Notes under the pieces: model-generated
Told to the model about the DNA's origin: nothing
Seen by the model: the letters and a program-made list of their open reading frames with translations, nothing else
Databases searched by the model: none
Program-made: the position numbers and the translations under genes
DNA from: Halomonas zincidurans B6
GTDB taxonomy: Bacteria > Pseudomonadota > Gammaproteobacteria > Pseudomonadales > Halomonadaceae
Assembly: GCF_000731955.1 (NCBI RefSeq)
Contig: NZ_JNCK01000001.1
Span: 1,054,001-1,118,000, forward strand
Length of the DNA: 64,000 bases
Direction: 5' to 3'
In this document: one piece after another, positions 17,718 to 25,659 of the stretch
Layout of the letters: the number at the start of each line of letters is the position of its first letter
How positions within the stretch are numbered: position 1 is the first letter of the stretch

Positions 17718-19173
17718 CAGGCGCGATCCCACACCTGCCCGGACCCGCCGGGGCCTGGGGATGCGGCGGACCCGCAACATTCACTTCGTGGGTATTGGCG
17801 GGGCCGGCATGTGCGGCATCGCCGAGGTGCTGGCCAACGAGGGCTACCGGATCAGCGGTAGCGATATCAAGGAATCGCCGATCGTTGTGCACCTGCGCCA
17901 GTGCGGAATTCACGTGGCGATCGGCCATGCGGCGGATAATGCCCATGGCGCGGATGTCGTGGTGGTCTCGACGGCGGTCGATACGAGCAATCCGGAGATT
18001 GCCTGGGCACGCGAGCATCGCGTGCCGGTGGTGCGGCGTGCCGAGATGCTCGCCGAGCTGATGCGCTTTCGTCACGGCATCGCCATCGCCGGTACGCACG
18101 GCAAGACCACTACCACCAGCCTCACCGCAACGCTGCTCGGAGAGGGCGAGCTCGATCCCACTTTCGTGATCGGCGGCAAGCTGACCAGCGCGGGAACCAA
18201 TGCCCGGCTCGGGGCGGGCGATTATCTGGTCGCCGAAGCCGACGAATCGGATGCCTCCTTCCTGCATCTGCAGCCGATGGTCGCGGTGGTGACCAATGTC
18301 GATGCCGATCACATGGAGACCTATGCCGGCGACTTCGCACGGCTCAAGGACACCTTCGTCGAGTTTCTGCACAACCTGCCGTTCTACGGTCTCGCCGTGG
18401 TGTGTCTCGACGATGCCAATGTGCAGGAGCTGCTGCCGCGGGTACAGCGTCAGTTAGTCAGTTACGGCTTTCACGAACAAGCCGACTATCGCATCAGCGA
18501 CTTCGCCCAGCAGGGCGGGGAGATCCGCTTTACCGCCTGGCGCCCCGAAGGCTACGCGCCGCTCAAGGTACGTCTGGCAATGCCTGGCGAACACAACGCA
18601 CTCAACGCACTGGCGGCGATTGCCGTGGCGACGGATGCCGGCGTCGATGACGCGGCGATCCAGCGCGGCCTGGCAAGCTTCGCCGGCGTCGGTCGACGCT
18701 TTCAGGTGCATGGCGACTATGCATTGGCGCACGGCCGGGGCGAGGTCATGCTGGTCGATGATTACGGTCATCATCCACGCGAAGTGGAGATGGTCGTTCG
18801 CGCGGTGCGCGCCGGCTGGCCGCAGCGTCGGCTGGTGATGGTCTACCAGCCGCATCGCTACTCGCGTACCCACGACCTTTACGAGGACTTCGTGCGCGTG
18901 CTTTCCGGCGTCGACGTGCTGTTGCTGCTCGACGTATACAGCGCAGGGGAAAAGGCGATCGCCGGGGCTGATGGACGCAGCCTGGCCGGTTCGATCCGCC
19001 AGCGCGGTGAGGTCGACCCGCTGTTCGTCGAGAGCAAGCATGAGCTTCCCAAGCTGCTGGGCAACGTACTGCGTGACGGAGATATCCTAATTACCCAGGG
19101 GGCCGGTGATGTTGGCGGGATCGCCGTCTCTCTCGCAGCCGGCCGGCTCCAGGTGGATGAGATCGCATTATGA
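17707..19173 (+). CDS. murC: UDP-MurNAc:L-alanine ligase MurC
   Basis: A 488-residue Mur ligase adding the first L-Ala. It contains MRRTRNIHFVGIGGAGMCGIAEVL, the ATP loop IAGTHGKTTTTS, HALNALAAIA-type core sequence, and VDDYGHHPREV. TTG 17707 is preferred as start because GGAGA lies at 17696-17700 with correct spacing; ATG 17761 would remove an 18-residue basic lead that E. coli MurC also has. It overlaps murG by 11 bases and ddlB by 4. Confidence 0.94.
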   Translation: MNDSRRDPTPARTRRGLGMRRTRNIHFVGIGGAGMCGIAEVLANEGYRISGSDIKESPIVVHLRQCGIHVAIGHAADNAHGADVVVVSTAVDTSNPEIAWAREHRVPVVRRAEMLAELMRFRHGIAIAGTHGKTTTTSLTATLLGEGELDPTFVIGGKLTSAGTNARLGAGDYLVAEADESDASFLHLQPMVAVVTNVDADHMETYAGDFARLKDTFVEFLHNLPFYGLAVVCLDDANVQELLPRVQRQLVSYGFHEQADYRISDFAQQGGEIRFTAWRPEGYAPLKVRLAMPGEHNALNALAAIAVATDAGVDDAAIQRGLASFAGVGRRFQVHGDYALAHGRGEVMLVDDYGHHPREVEMVVRAVRAGWPQRRLVMVYQPHRYSRTHDLYEDFVRVLSGVDVLLLLDVYSAGEKAIAGADGRSLAGSIRQRGEVDPLFVESKHELPKLLGNVLRDGDILITQGAGDVGGIAVSLAAGRLQVDEIAL

Positions 19174-20120
19174 GCAGAGATACGCAGGCCGCAGTGCGCG
19201 GTGAGCGTCGACAGGATTATGGCCGCGTCGTGGTTCTCTATGGCGGCGATTCCGCGGAACGCGATGTCTCGCTGGCCAGTGGTGGCGCGGTTCTCGCGGC
19301 TCTGCAACGCAGTGGCGTCGATGCCCAGGGCTACGACCTGGCCGCTGGCGGCCTGAGCGGTCTGGAGGCGCTGGCTGCGGATCGGGTCTTCATCGCCCTG
19401 CATGGGCGGGGCGGGGAGGATGGCACCTTGCAGGGGGCGCTGGAGCTGCTGCGCATCCCCTATACCGGTAGTGGCGTGCTGGCCTCGGCGCTGGGGATGG
19501 ACAAGCAACGCACCAAGCGGCTCTGGCAGGCGCACGACTTGCCTACTCCGGCGAGTATTACTCTGGGCCCCGAGTGCGACTGGTCGACAGTGGTCAGGCG
19601 CCTGGGTTTGCCGCTTGTCGTCAAACCGATACACGAAGGCTCGACGCTCGGCATCACCATCGTTGCCAATGCCGATGACCTGGCGTCGGCCTACCGCGAA
19701 GCGGCACGTTTTGATGCCGAAGTCATGGCCGAACGCTTCATTCAGGGCGAGGAATATACCGTGTCGCTGTTGGGGGACGGCATCCTGCCGGCGATACGCG
19801 TCGAAGTGCCGAGCGGCTTTTATGACTATCAAGCCAAGTACCATTCCAGCGAGACACTTTACCATCTGCCCTGTGGCTTGGACGCCGCGACCGAGGCACG
19901 GCTTGGCGAGCTGTGTCGTGAGGCCTTTGTTGCCGTGGGCGGGCGTGGCTGGGGACGGGTGGATGTGATGCGCGACGGCGAGGGACGCTTCTGGTTGCTC
20001 GAGGTGAATACCGTGCCCGGGATGACCGATCATAGCCTCGTTCCGCAAGCCGCGGCGCATGCCGGGCTCGATTTCGAGAGTCTGGTGCTGCGCATTCTCG
20101 ACACCACGCTGGAGCCCTGA
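19170..20120 (+). CDS. ddlB: D-alanine-D-alanine ligase
   Basis: A 316-residue ATP-grasp enzyme that makes the D-Ala-D-Ala dipeptide used by MurF. It shows VVVLYGGDSAERDVSLASG, ALHGRGGEDGTLQGALELL, PYTGSGVLASALGMDK and the Mg-binding ending LLEVNTVPGMTDHSLVP. It overlaps the murC stop by 4 bases (ATGA). ftsQ starts 4 bases after the stop. Confidence 0.97.
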   Translation: MSRDTQAAVRGERRQDYGRVVVLYGGDSAERDVSLASGGAVLAALQRSGVDAQGYDLAAGGLSGLEALAADRVFIALHGRGGEDGTLQGALELLRIPYTGSGVLASALGMDKQRTKRLWQAHDLPTPASITLGPECDWSTVVRRLGLPLVVKPIHEGSTLGITIVANADDLASAYREAARFDAEVMAERFIQGEEYTVSLLGDGILPAIRVEVPSGFYDYQAKYHSSETLYHLPCGLDAATEARLGELCREAFVAVGGRGWGRVDVMRDGEGRFWLLEVNTVPGMTDHSLVPQAAAHAGLDFESLVLRILDTTLEP

Positions 20121-20124
20121 GCGC

Positions 20125-20853
20125 ATGGCGGAAAGTGGCTTTCGCGTGCGCGGGGCGATCCTGGGGCTCGTGCTGTTGCTGGTCCTGCTGGGTGCTGGCG
20201 GGCGGGCGCTGTGGTTATGGCTGGATCGGCCCATCCAGCGGGTTTCGATCCGTGGCGATCTGGAGTATGTCAGCGCGGATTATCTGCGTGAGAGGCTCTC
20301 GCCGGCGGTGCAGGGCGAGACTTGGTTGTCGGTTGATTTGGATGAGTTGCGCCGACAGGCCCGCTCCGCCGAGTGGATCGCCGAAGCGCGCGTATCCAGG
20401 CAGTGGCCCAACTCGCTGACGTTCGAACTCTTTGAACAACAGCCGGTCGCACGCTGGAACGATAGCTATTTTCTCAATCCCCAGGGCGTCGCTTTTGATC
20501 GCGACAACGTGACGGTTGCCGAGGATTTGCCGGATCTCGCTGGCCCCGATGGCAGCGGTAGCGAGGTGCTTGCCCGGTATGATCGGCTGCAGAATCGATT
20601 GCTGTCATTGGGTCTGCAGGTCACGCAGCTACGGATGGAAGATCGCGGTGCCTGGCGTTTCCAGATCGATGATGCCTTTTGGGTCATGCTGGGACGTAAT
20701 CAGCGTCAGGAGCGAGTAGCCCGGTTCATTGCCGCATGGCAACGCGAGTTGAGTGGCAAGGCGTCGCGAATACGCTACATCGATCTACGTTACCCGAACG
20801 GTGTTGCCATAGCCTGGCATGGAGAGAGCGACAGCAAGATCGACGAACCTTGA
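20125..20853 (+). CDS. ftsQ: Cell division protein FtsQ
   Basis: A 242-residue bitopic protein with a membrane segment at about residues 9-30 (GAILGLVLLLVLLGAGGRAL), a POTRA domain (IQRVSIRGDLEYVSADYLRE) and the FtsQ beta domain. It recruits FtsL/FtsB at the septum. ATG 20125 lies 4 bases after the ddlB stop; an open frame further upstream overlaps ddlB and lacks similarity. About 200 bases separate it from ftsA, a longer gap than elsewhere in the cluster. Confidence 0.95.
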   Translation: MAESGFRVRGAILGLVLLLVLLGAGGRALWLWLDRPIQRVSIRGDLEYVSADYLRERLSPAVQGETWLSVDLDELRRQARSAEWIAEARVSRQWPNSLTFELFEQQPVARWNDSYFLNPQGVAFDRDNVTVAEDLPDLAGPDGSGSEVLARYDRLQNRLLSLGLQVTQLRMEDRGAWRFQIDDAFWVMLGRNQRQERVARFIAAWQRELSGKASRIRYIDLRYPNGVAIAWHGESDSKIDEP

Positions 20854-20902
20854 GCTCAAGCGTTACCTTTAATATGGCTGTCGCCCACCAACAAAGGCGT
20901 AG

Positions 20903-20929
20903 GGGTATTTCTTTCGACGAAAAATACCC
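20903..20929 (+). promoter_or_regulatory. Hairpin between ftsQ and ftsA
   Basis: GGGTATTT (20903-20910) pairs with AAATACCC (20922-20929) across an 11-nt loop. No T run follows, so it is not a standard terminator. It may attenuate read-through from ftsQ or stabilise mRNA. Confidence 0.4.
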
Positions 20930-20980
20930 GTATTCTGAGCGCGTATTCAATTGAACCGGTTTTAAACGCGCTGCACTCAC

Positions 20981-20986
20981 TATAAT
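20981..20986 (+). promoter_or_regulatory. Possible -10 element of an ftsA promoter
   Basis: A perfect TATAAT lies 71 bases before ftsA in an AT-rich stretch. No good -35 element sits at 16-18 bases, so this is only a candidate. Confidence 0.4.
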
Positions 20987-21056
20987 CTGTTCAATATCTA
21001 TTTAGGCTGATAAACGGATTCTTAATTCAGTGAAGATCGAGGAGTAATCCCGACCC

Positions 21057-22331
21057 ATGCCAGGACAATCCAACGCATCCAATATGGTGGTCGGGCTGGA
21101 TATTGGAACATCGAAGGTGGTCGCCATCGTTGGGCAGCCTACCGACGATGGGGGGCTCGAGATCGCCGGGATCGGCTCGCATCCCTCACGGGGGATGAAG
21201 AAGGGCGTGGTCATCAACATCGAGTCAACGGTGCAGTCGATTCAGCGTGCCGTGGAAGAGGCCGAGCTAATGGCCGGCTGCGATATTCACTCGGTCTATG
21301 TCGGTATCGCCGGCAGCCACATTAGTTCGATGAATTCCGATGGCGTGGTGGCAATCAAGGATCGCGAAGTCACTCCGTCGGACATCGATCGAGTCATCGA
21401 TTCCGCGCGGGCCCGTGCGATATCCGAAGGACAACGGATACTGCACGTGTTGCCCCAGGAATTCGCCATCGATACCCAGGAGGGTATCCGCGAGCCGCTG
21501 GGCATGTCCGGGGTACGGCTTGAGGCGCGCGTGCACTTGGTTACAGCGGCATTGAATGCAGTGCAGAACATCGAGAAGTGCGTGCGACGTTGCGGGCTCG
21601 AAGTTGATGCCATCATCCTGGAGCAGTTGGCCTCGAGCCATGCCGTGCTGACAGAAGACGAGCGTGAACTCGGCGTTTGCATGGTGGATATCGGCGGCGG
21701 CACCACGGACATCGCGGTGTTCACCGAGGGTGCCATTCGCCATACGGCGGTCATCCCTATCGCCGGCGATCAGGTGACCAACGACATTGCCATGGCGCTG
21801 CGCACACCGACCCAATACGCTGAGGACATCAAGGTCAAATACGCTTGCGCGTTGACGCAGTTGGCCTCCAGCGACGAGCTGATCAAAGTTCCCAGCGTAG
21901 GCGACCGCCCGGCCCGCGACCTGTCAAGGCAGGCATTGGCCGAAGTGGTCGAGCCGCGCTACGAGGAACTCTTTACTTTGGTACGTGAGGAACTGAGACG
22001 CAGCGGTTACGAGGATCTCGTGGCCGCTGGCGTGGTGCTGACCGGGGGCACATCACGCATGGAGGGCGTGGTCGAGCTTGCGGAGGAAATCTTCCATATG
22101 CCGGTACGCATTGCCAGCCCACAGAATGTGCGAGGCCTGGCGGATGTGGTACGCAATCCGATTTATTCCACGGGCGTGGGTTTGCTACTCTACGGTATGC
22201 GCGATGCCAAGCATGCGCAGAGCCGTGCAGTTTCCGCCCAGCCCCGTAGAGAGGAAGTCTCGCGGCGTGGTCTCAAGGACGGCATTTCGGCGCTGGAACG
22301 GGTCAAAGGCTGGTTCAAAGGAAATTTCTGA
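21057..22331 (+). CDS. ftsA: Cell division protein FtsA
   Basis: A 424-residue actin-fold ATPase that tethers FtsZ to the membrane. The N-terminal phosphate loop is VVGLDIGTSKVVAIVG, and MVDIGGGTTDIAVF and VLTGGTSRMEGV are the later nucleotide-binding motifs. The C-terminal amphipathic helix SALERVKGWFKGNF is the membrane-targeting sequence. An AGGAG-type site precedes the ATG. ftsZ follows after 36 bases. Confidence 0.98.
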   Translation: MPGQSNASNMVVGLDIGTSKVVAIVGQPTDDGGLEIAGIGSHPSRGMKKGVVINIESTVQSIQRAVEEAELMAGCDIHSVYVGIAGSHISSMNSDGVVAIKDREVTPSDIDRVIDSARARAISEGQRILHVLPQEFAIDTQEGIREPLGMSGVRLEARVHLVTAALNAVQNIEKCVRRCGLEVDAIILEQLASSHAVLTEDERELGVCMVDIGGGTTDIAVFTEGAIRHTAVIPIAGDQVTNDIAMALRTPTQYAEDIKVKYACALTQLASSDELIKVPSVGDRPARDLSRQALAEVVEPRYEELFTLVREELRRSGYEDLVAAGVVLTGGTSRMEGVVELAEEIFHMPVRIASPQNVRGLADVVRNPIYSTGVGLLLYGMRDAKHAQSRAVSAQPRREEVSRRGLKDGISALERVKGWFKGNF

Positions 22332-22367
22332 CAGGGCCGCACTGCGCGGTCACAGGAGACGGGGCAA

Positions 22368-23531
22368 ATGTTCGAACTGGTAGATAACGCACCTTCCAGC
22401 AGCGCGGTCATCAAGGTGATTGGCGTTGGTGGAGGCGGCGGCAATGCCGTCAATCACATGGTCGAAAGCAACATCGATGGCGTCGAGTTCATCTGCGCCA
22501 ATACCGATGCGCAGGCGCTCAAGCGAGTCGCCGCCAAGACCGTTCTCCAGTTAGGCAGCGAGATTACCAAGGGGCTCGGGGCGGGCGCCAGCCCGGACGT
22601 CGGGCGCCAGGCCGCCATGGAAGACCGTGAGCGCATCGCCGAGCTCCTTCAGGGCGCCGACATGGTATTCATTACTGCGGGCATGGGTGGCGGTACCGGT
22701 ACCGGTGGCGCACCCGTGGTCGCTCAGGTAGCCAAGGAACTGGGGATACTCACGGTCGCGGTGGTCACCCGGCCTTTCCCCTTCGAAGGGCCCAAGCGCA
22801 TGCGTGTCGCCGAGGAGGGCATGCGCGAGCTTTCCGAGCATGTCGACTCGCTGATCACCATCCCCAATGAAAAGCTGCTGGCCGTGCTGGGCAAGAGTGC
22901 CAGTCTGCTGACTGCCTTCAGTGCTGCCAACGATGTCCTGTTGGGTGCCGTGCAGGGGATTGCCGAGCTGATCACCAGCCCGGGCATCATCAACGTCGAC
23001 TTCGCCGATGTGCGTACCGTGATGTCCGAAATGGGTATGGCGATGATGGGCACCGGCGGCGCCGTCGGCGAGAACCGAGCCCGGGAAGCTGCCGAGAAAG
23101 CGATCCGCAGCCCGCTGCTCGAAGACATCGATCTGCATGGCGCACGCGGTATCCTGGTCAATATTACGGCCGGGCCCGATTTGTCCATCGGTGAGTTCAA
23201 CGATGTCGGCGCCACTGTTCAGGAATTCGCCTCCCAGGATGCGACAATCGTGGTGGGCACCGCCATCGACATGGAAATGTCCGATGAGCTGCGGGTTACC
23301 GTGGTGGCGGCGGGGCTCGATGGCCGTCGTGAGAAGCCGGCGGGCCGCGAGGCGGCAACGCGTCCGGAGACGACCGACTACCGCAAGCTCCAGCAGCCGA
23401 CGGTCATGCGTCAGCAAGCGGCCAAGGCCGATCAGGAAGAGGCCGCCAAAGCACGTCAGGAGCGCCGCAAGAGCAAGGAAATGGACGACTACCTGGACAT
23501 CCCGGCCTTTCTGCGGCGCCAAGCCGATTGA
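22368..23531 (+). CDS. ftsZ: Cell division tubulin homologue FtsZ
   Basis: A 387-residue GTPase that forms the Z ring. It shows the tubulin signature GGGTGTG at residues 107-113, the NTDAQAL segment and the T7 loop NVDFADVRTVMSEMG. A variable, basic linker (about residues 320-370) leads to the conserved C-terminal peptide DYLDIPAFLRRQ, which binds FtsA and ZipA. It ends 111 bases before lpxC. Confidence 0.98.
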   Translation: MFELVDNAPSSSAVIKVIGVGGGGGNAVNHMVESNIDGVEFICANTDAQALKRVAAKTVLQLGSEITKGLGAGASPDVGRQAAMEDRERIAELLQGADMVFITAGMGGGTGTGGAPVVAQVAKELGILTVAVVTRPFPFEGPKRMRVAEEGMRELSEHVDSLITIPNEKLLAVLGKSASLLTAFSAANDVLLGAVQGIAELITSPGIINVDFADVRTVMSEMGMAMMGTGGAVGENRAREAAEKAIRSPLLEDIDLHGARGILVNITAGPDLSIGEFNDVGATVQEFASQDATIVVGTAIDMEMSDELRVTVVAAGLDGRREKPAGREAATRPETTDYRKLQQPTVMRQQAAKADQEEAAKARQERRKSKEMDDYLDIPAFLRRQAD

Positions 23532-23572
23532 ATTTTGCTATCGTGACGATGGGCGTGGCCGGATGACATTTT

Positions 23573-23601
23573 TTGTTTAAACAGCTGTTCGATGTTATAG
23601 T
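23573..23601 (+). promoter_or_regulatory. Promoter of lpxC
   Basis: TTGTTT at 23573-23578 and TATAGT at 23596-23601 with a 17-base spacer, ending 41 bases before the lpxC ATG. The stretch is AT-rich compared with its surroundings. Confidence 0.6.
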
Positions 23602-23642
23602 GAACACTGTTTCGCAACTGTGATGAAGCCTGGCCATTGCCC

Positions 23643-24557
23643 ATGATCAAGCAAAGAACGCTCAAGAACACCATGCGCGCCACAGGGGTGGGTCTCCACT
23701 CCGGTGAAAAGGTCTACTTGACCCTGCGCCCGGCTCCGGCCGACACGGGGATCGTATTCATTCGCAGCGATCTCGATCCTGTCGTGCACATTCCCGCACG
23801 CGCCGAAAATGTTACCGATACGACGCTATGCACGGCCTTGTCCTGCGATGGCGTCAAGGTGGCTACGGTCGAGCACCTGATGTCTGCGTTCGCGGGGCTG
23901 GGTATCGACAATGCCTTTGTCGAGCTCAGCGCGCCCGAAGTGCCGATCATGGACGGTAGCGCGGGGCCTTTCGTGTTCCTGATTCAGTCCGCGGGAATCA
24001 CTGAGCTGGAGGCGCCCAAGAAGTTCATTCGCATCAAGCGTGAGATCGTGGTGCGCGACGAGGACAAGGAAGCTGTCTTTCTGCCTTACAACGGTTTCAG
24101 GGTTTCCTTTTCGATCGACTTCGACCATCCGGTCTTCGAAAACCAGAAGCAGACGGCAAGCGTCGACTTCTCGACGACGTCTTTCGTCAAGGAAGTATCG
24201 CGCGCGCGCACCTTCGGCTTCATGCGTGACCTGGAGTTCCTGCGTTCGCATAATCTCGCCCTGGGAGGCAGCCTGGACAACGCGATCGTCGTGGACGACT
24301 ACCGCATCCTCAACGAGGGCGGATTGCGCTACGACGACGAATTCGTCAAGCACAAGGTACTCGACGCGATCGGCGACCTGTATCAGCTTGGTTATAGCCT
24401 GATCGGGGAATTCCGGGGCATGAAATCCGGGCATGCGCTCAACAATCAGTTGTGCCGCGCCATGCTGGCCAATCCCGAGTCATGGGAAATCGTCACTTTT
24501 GAAGGGGCTAGCCAAAAGGCACCGATCTCCTATTCGGCTCCGGCAATGGCCATGTAG
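23643..24557 (+). CDS. lpxC: UDP-3-O-acyl-GlcNAc deacetylase
   Basis: A 304-residue zinc enzyme catalysing the committed step of lipid A synthesis. It starts MIKQRTLKNTMRATGVGLHS. Zinc and catalytic motifs are visible: VEHLMSAFAGLGIDN (His in EHLMSA), PIMDGSAGPF, and HKVLDAIGDL with the second His and the Asp. Length matches the E. coli enzyme. ATG 23643 is chosen over a TTG two codons earlier. A terminator follows. Confidence 0.98.
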   Translation: MIKQRTLKNTMRATGVGLHSGEKVYLTLRPAPADTGIVFIRSDLDPVVHIPARAENVTDTTLCTALSCDGVKVATVEHLMSAFAGLGIDNAFVELSAPEVPIMDGSAGPFVFLIQSAGITELEAPKKFIRIKREIVVRDEDKEAVFLPYNGFRVSFSIDFDHPVFENQKQTASVDFSTTSFVKEVSRARTFGFMRDLEFLRSHNLALGGSLDNAIVVDDYRILNEGGLRYDDEFVKHKVLDAIGDLYQLGYSLIGEFRGMKSGHALNNQLCRAMLANPESWEIVTFEGASQKAPISYSAPAMAM

Positions 24558-24590
24558 GACCGATGCTTGTTCTCGGCAGGTCATCCATTG

Positions 24591-24619
24591 ACGCCAGCTC
24601 AGCGGGGCTGGCGTTTTTC
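24591..24619 (+). terminator. Rho-independent terminator after lpxC
   Basis: ACGCCAGC (24591-24598) pairs with GCTGGCGT (24607-24614), followed by TTTTT. It marks the end of the dcw-lpxC block. Confidence 0.85.
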
Positions 24620-24677
24620 GTTGCGAAAAACTTTGTATGCGCAGTATGGCCGAGCGCAGGCAGTTTTCGGACAAAGC

Positions 24678-25160
24678 CTAGTCTGCACCAGTCGACGGCT
24701 CTGCATGAGCCGCCAAGCGCTCGAGCGCTCGCTTCAGGCGCGGATTGTCGGTGTCGCGGGCGCAGCTCGAGAGTTCGTCGGCCGCCTGGCTCGACAAGGC
24801 GCGTGGTTGGCTGATCGGCACCCTGGGTGGCACGATTGGACGCACCTTGAAAGTCAGTCCGGTAACGGCTTCGAGTTCGGGCAATTGGCGTAATAGCTCG
24901 AGCAGACGTGCCTGCTCGTAGCGAAGCCAGGTCAACCAGACGGCGCGATCGGTGATCAGCGTGAGCTTGCCTTGACGATAGCCGCCGACGAAAAGATGGC
25001 CGCGCACTTCTTCGGGCAGGTGGCTGCGTAAGTGTTCTTGCGCGCGACCAATCACATTGGCTACACGCATCAGGCCGTTGAGTTCCGAGCCGCGACGGCC
25101 GTTACCGTCGAGTAGCGTTGTGGTGGGCTGGGCGCGAAAACGCTTAGCCTTTATACTCAT
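24678..25160 (-). CDS. dciA: DciA/DUF721 family replicative helicase loader
   Basis: A 160-residue protein with the DUF721 core ANVIGRAQEHLRSHLPEEVRG and GKLTLITDRAVWLTWLRYEQ. DciA is the DnaB helicase partner in bacteria that lack DnaC. It lies between lpxC and secA, the common position in gammaproteobacteria. The C-terminal 50 residues look disordered (Pro, Arg and Ser rich). It is convergent with lpxC and divergent from the small exported ORF that precedes secA. Confidence 0.88.
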   Translation of the reverse strand: MSIKAKRFRAQPTTTLLDGNGRRGSELNGLMRVANVIGRAQEHLRSHLPEEVRGHLFVGGYRQGKLTLITDRAVWLTWLRYEQARLLELLRQLPELEAVTGLTFKVRPIVPPRVPISQPRALSSQAADELSSCARDTDNPRLKRALERLAAHAEPSTGAD

Positions 25161-25221
25161 TGGCTTGCACCGTTGCTTAGCGGTGCACTCAATCTAGCAT
25201 GCCCCGGAGCCCTTCAACAGC

Positions 25222-25575
25222 ATGACCGACGTGACGTTCGATTCTCAGGCCGAGACCAGTGGCAGCCGGCAGCGCTCAAGGCGCCTGTCGCGTTGGTGGC
25301 TGGCCGGTTTGCTGGTCGGTTGTCTGTTGCCCTCGTCACTCGTGCATGCGGAAGCGGTGCGTATTGCCGAGCAATTGACCCAGATTTGTCTGATGGCTCC
25401 GGCTGCCATCCGCGCCGAATCGCGCCGCGTGGCCCGCCATCGGGCGCAACGCGGCATGCCGCGACGCCGACATGTCAGAGCGTGCCTGCAAGCCCTGTGT
25501 ACTCAGTGCGCAGGGCAGCCCTGTGCCGGGCTCGATGTCCTGAATCGACGCGGTCCGCCCGCACGAATGATCTAG
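25222..25575 (+). CDS. Small exported protein before secA, SecM-like arrest peptide candidate
   Basis: 117 residues. An unusually long N-terminus (about 20 residues, then RRLSRWW) precedes a hydrophobic stretch LAGLLVGCLLPSSLVHA with a likely cleavage site after residue 43. The mature part is short, basic and Cys-containing. The C-terminus reads NRRGPPARMI, with RGPP at residues 110-113. Position, signal sequence and a C-terminal R-G-P-P close to the stop resemble SecM, whose arrest motif ends RAGP and whose stalling raises secA translation. No sequence similarity to E. coli SecM was recognised beyond this. It could instead be an unrelated small periplasmic protein. Confidence 0.6.
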   Translation: MTDVTFDSQAETSGSRQRSRRLSRWWLAGLLVGCLLPSSLVHAEAVRIAEQLTQICLMAPAAIRAESRRVARHRAQRGMPRRRHVRACLQALCTQCAGQPCAGLDVLNRRGPPARMI

Positions 25576-25576
25576 T

Positions 25577-25592
25577 CTGGCCGATGGGCCAG
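25577..25592 (+). promoter_or_regulatory. Hairpin between the SecM-like ORF and secA
   Basis: CTGGCC (25577-25582) pairs perfectly with GGCCAG (25587-25592) across a GATG loop, starting 2 bases after the small ORF stop. CCGATG (25581-25586) could alternatively pair with CATCGG (25610-25615). The secA binding site (CAGGA, near 25649) lies downstream and is not inside either stem. Competing structures fit a translational switch, but this is unproven. Confidence 0.35.
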
Positions 25593-25659
25593 CAAGTCGG
25601 TTGCCGAGGCATCGGACGGTGCTTCGTAACAATGATTACTTCGTGATTCAGGATATCCA

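Noticed and set aside
20951..20986. TTGAAC with TATAAT as an ftsA promoter pair
   Set aside because: The spacer is 24 bases, too long; only the -10 element is kept as a weak candidate.
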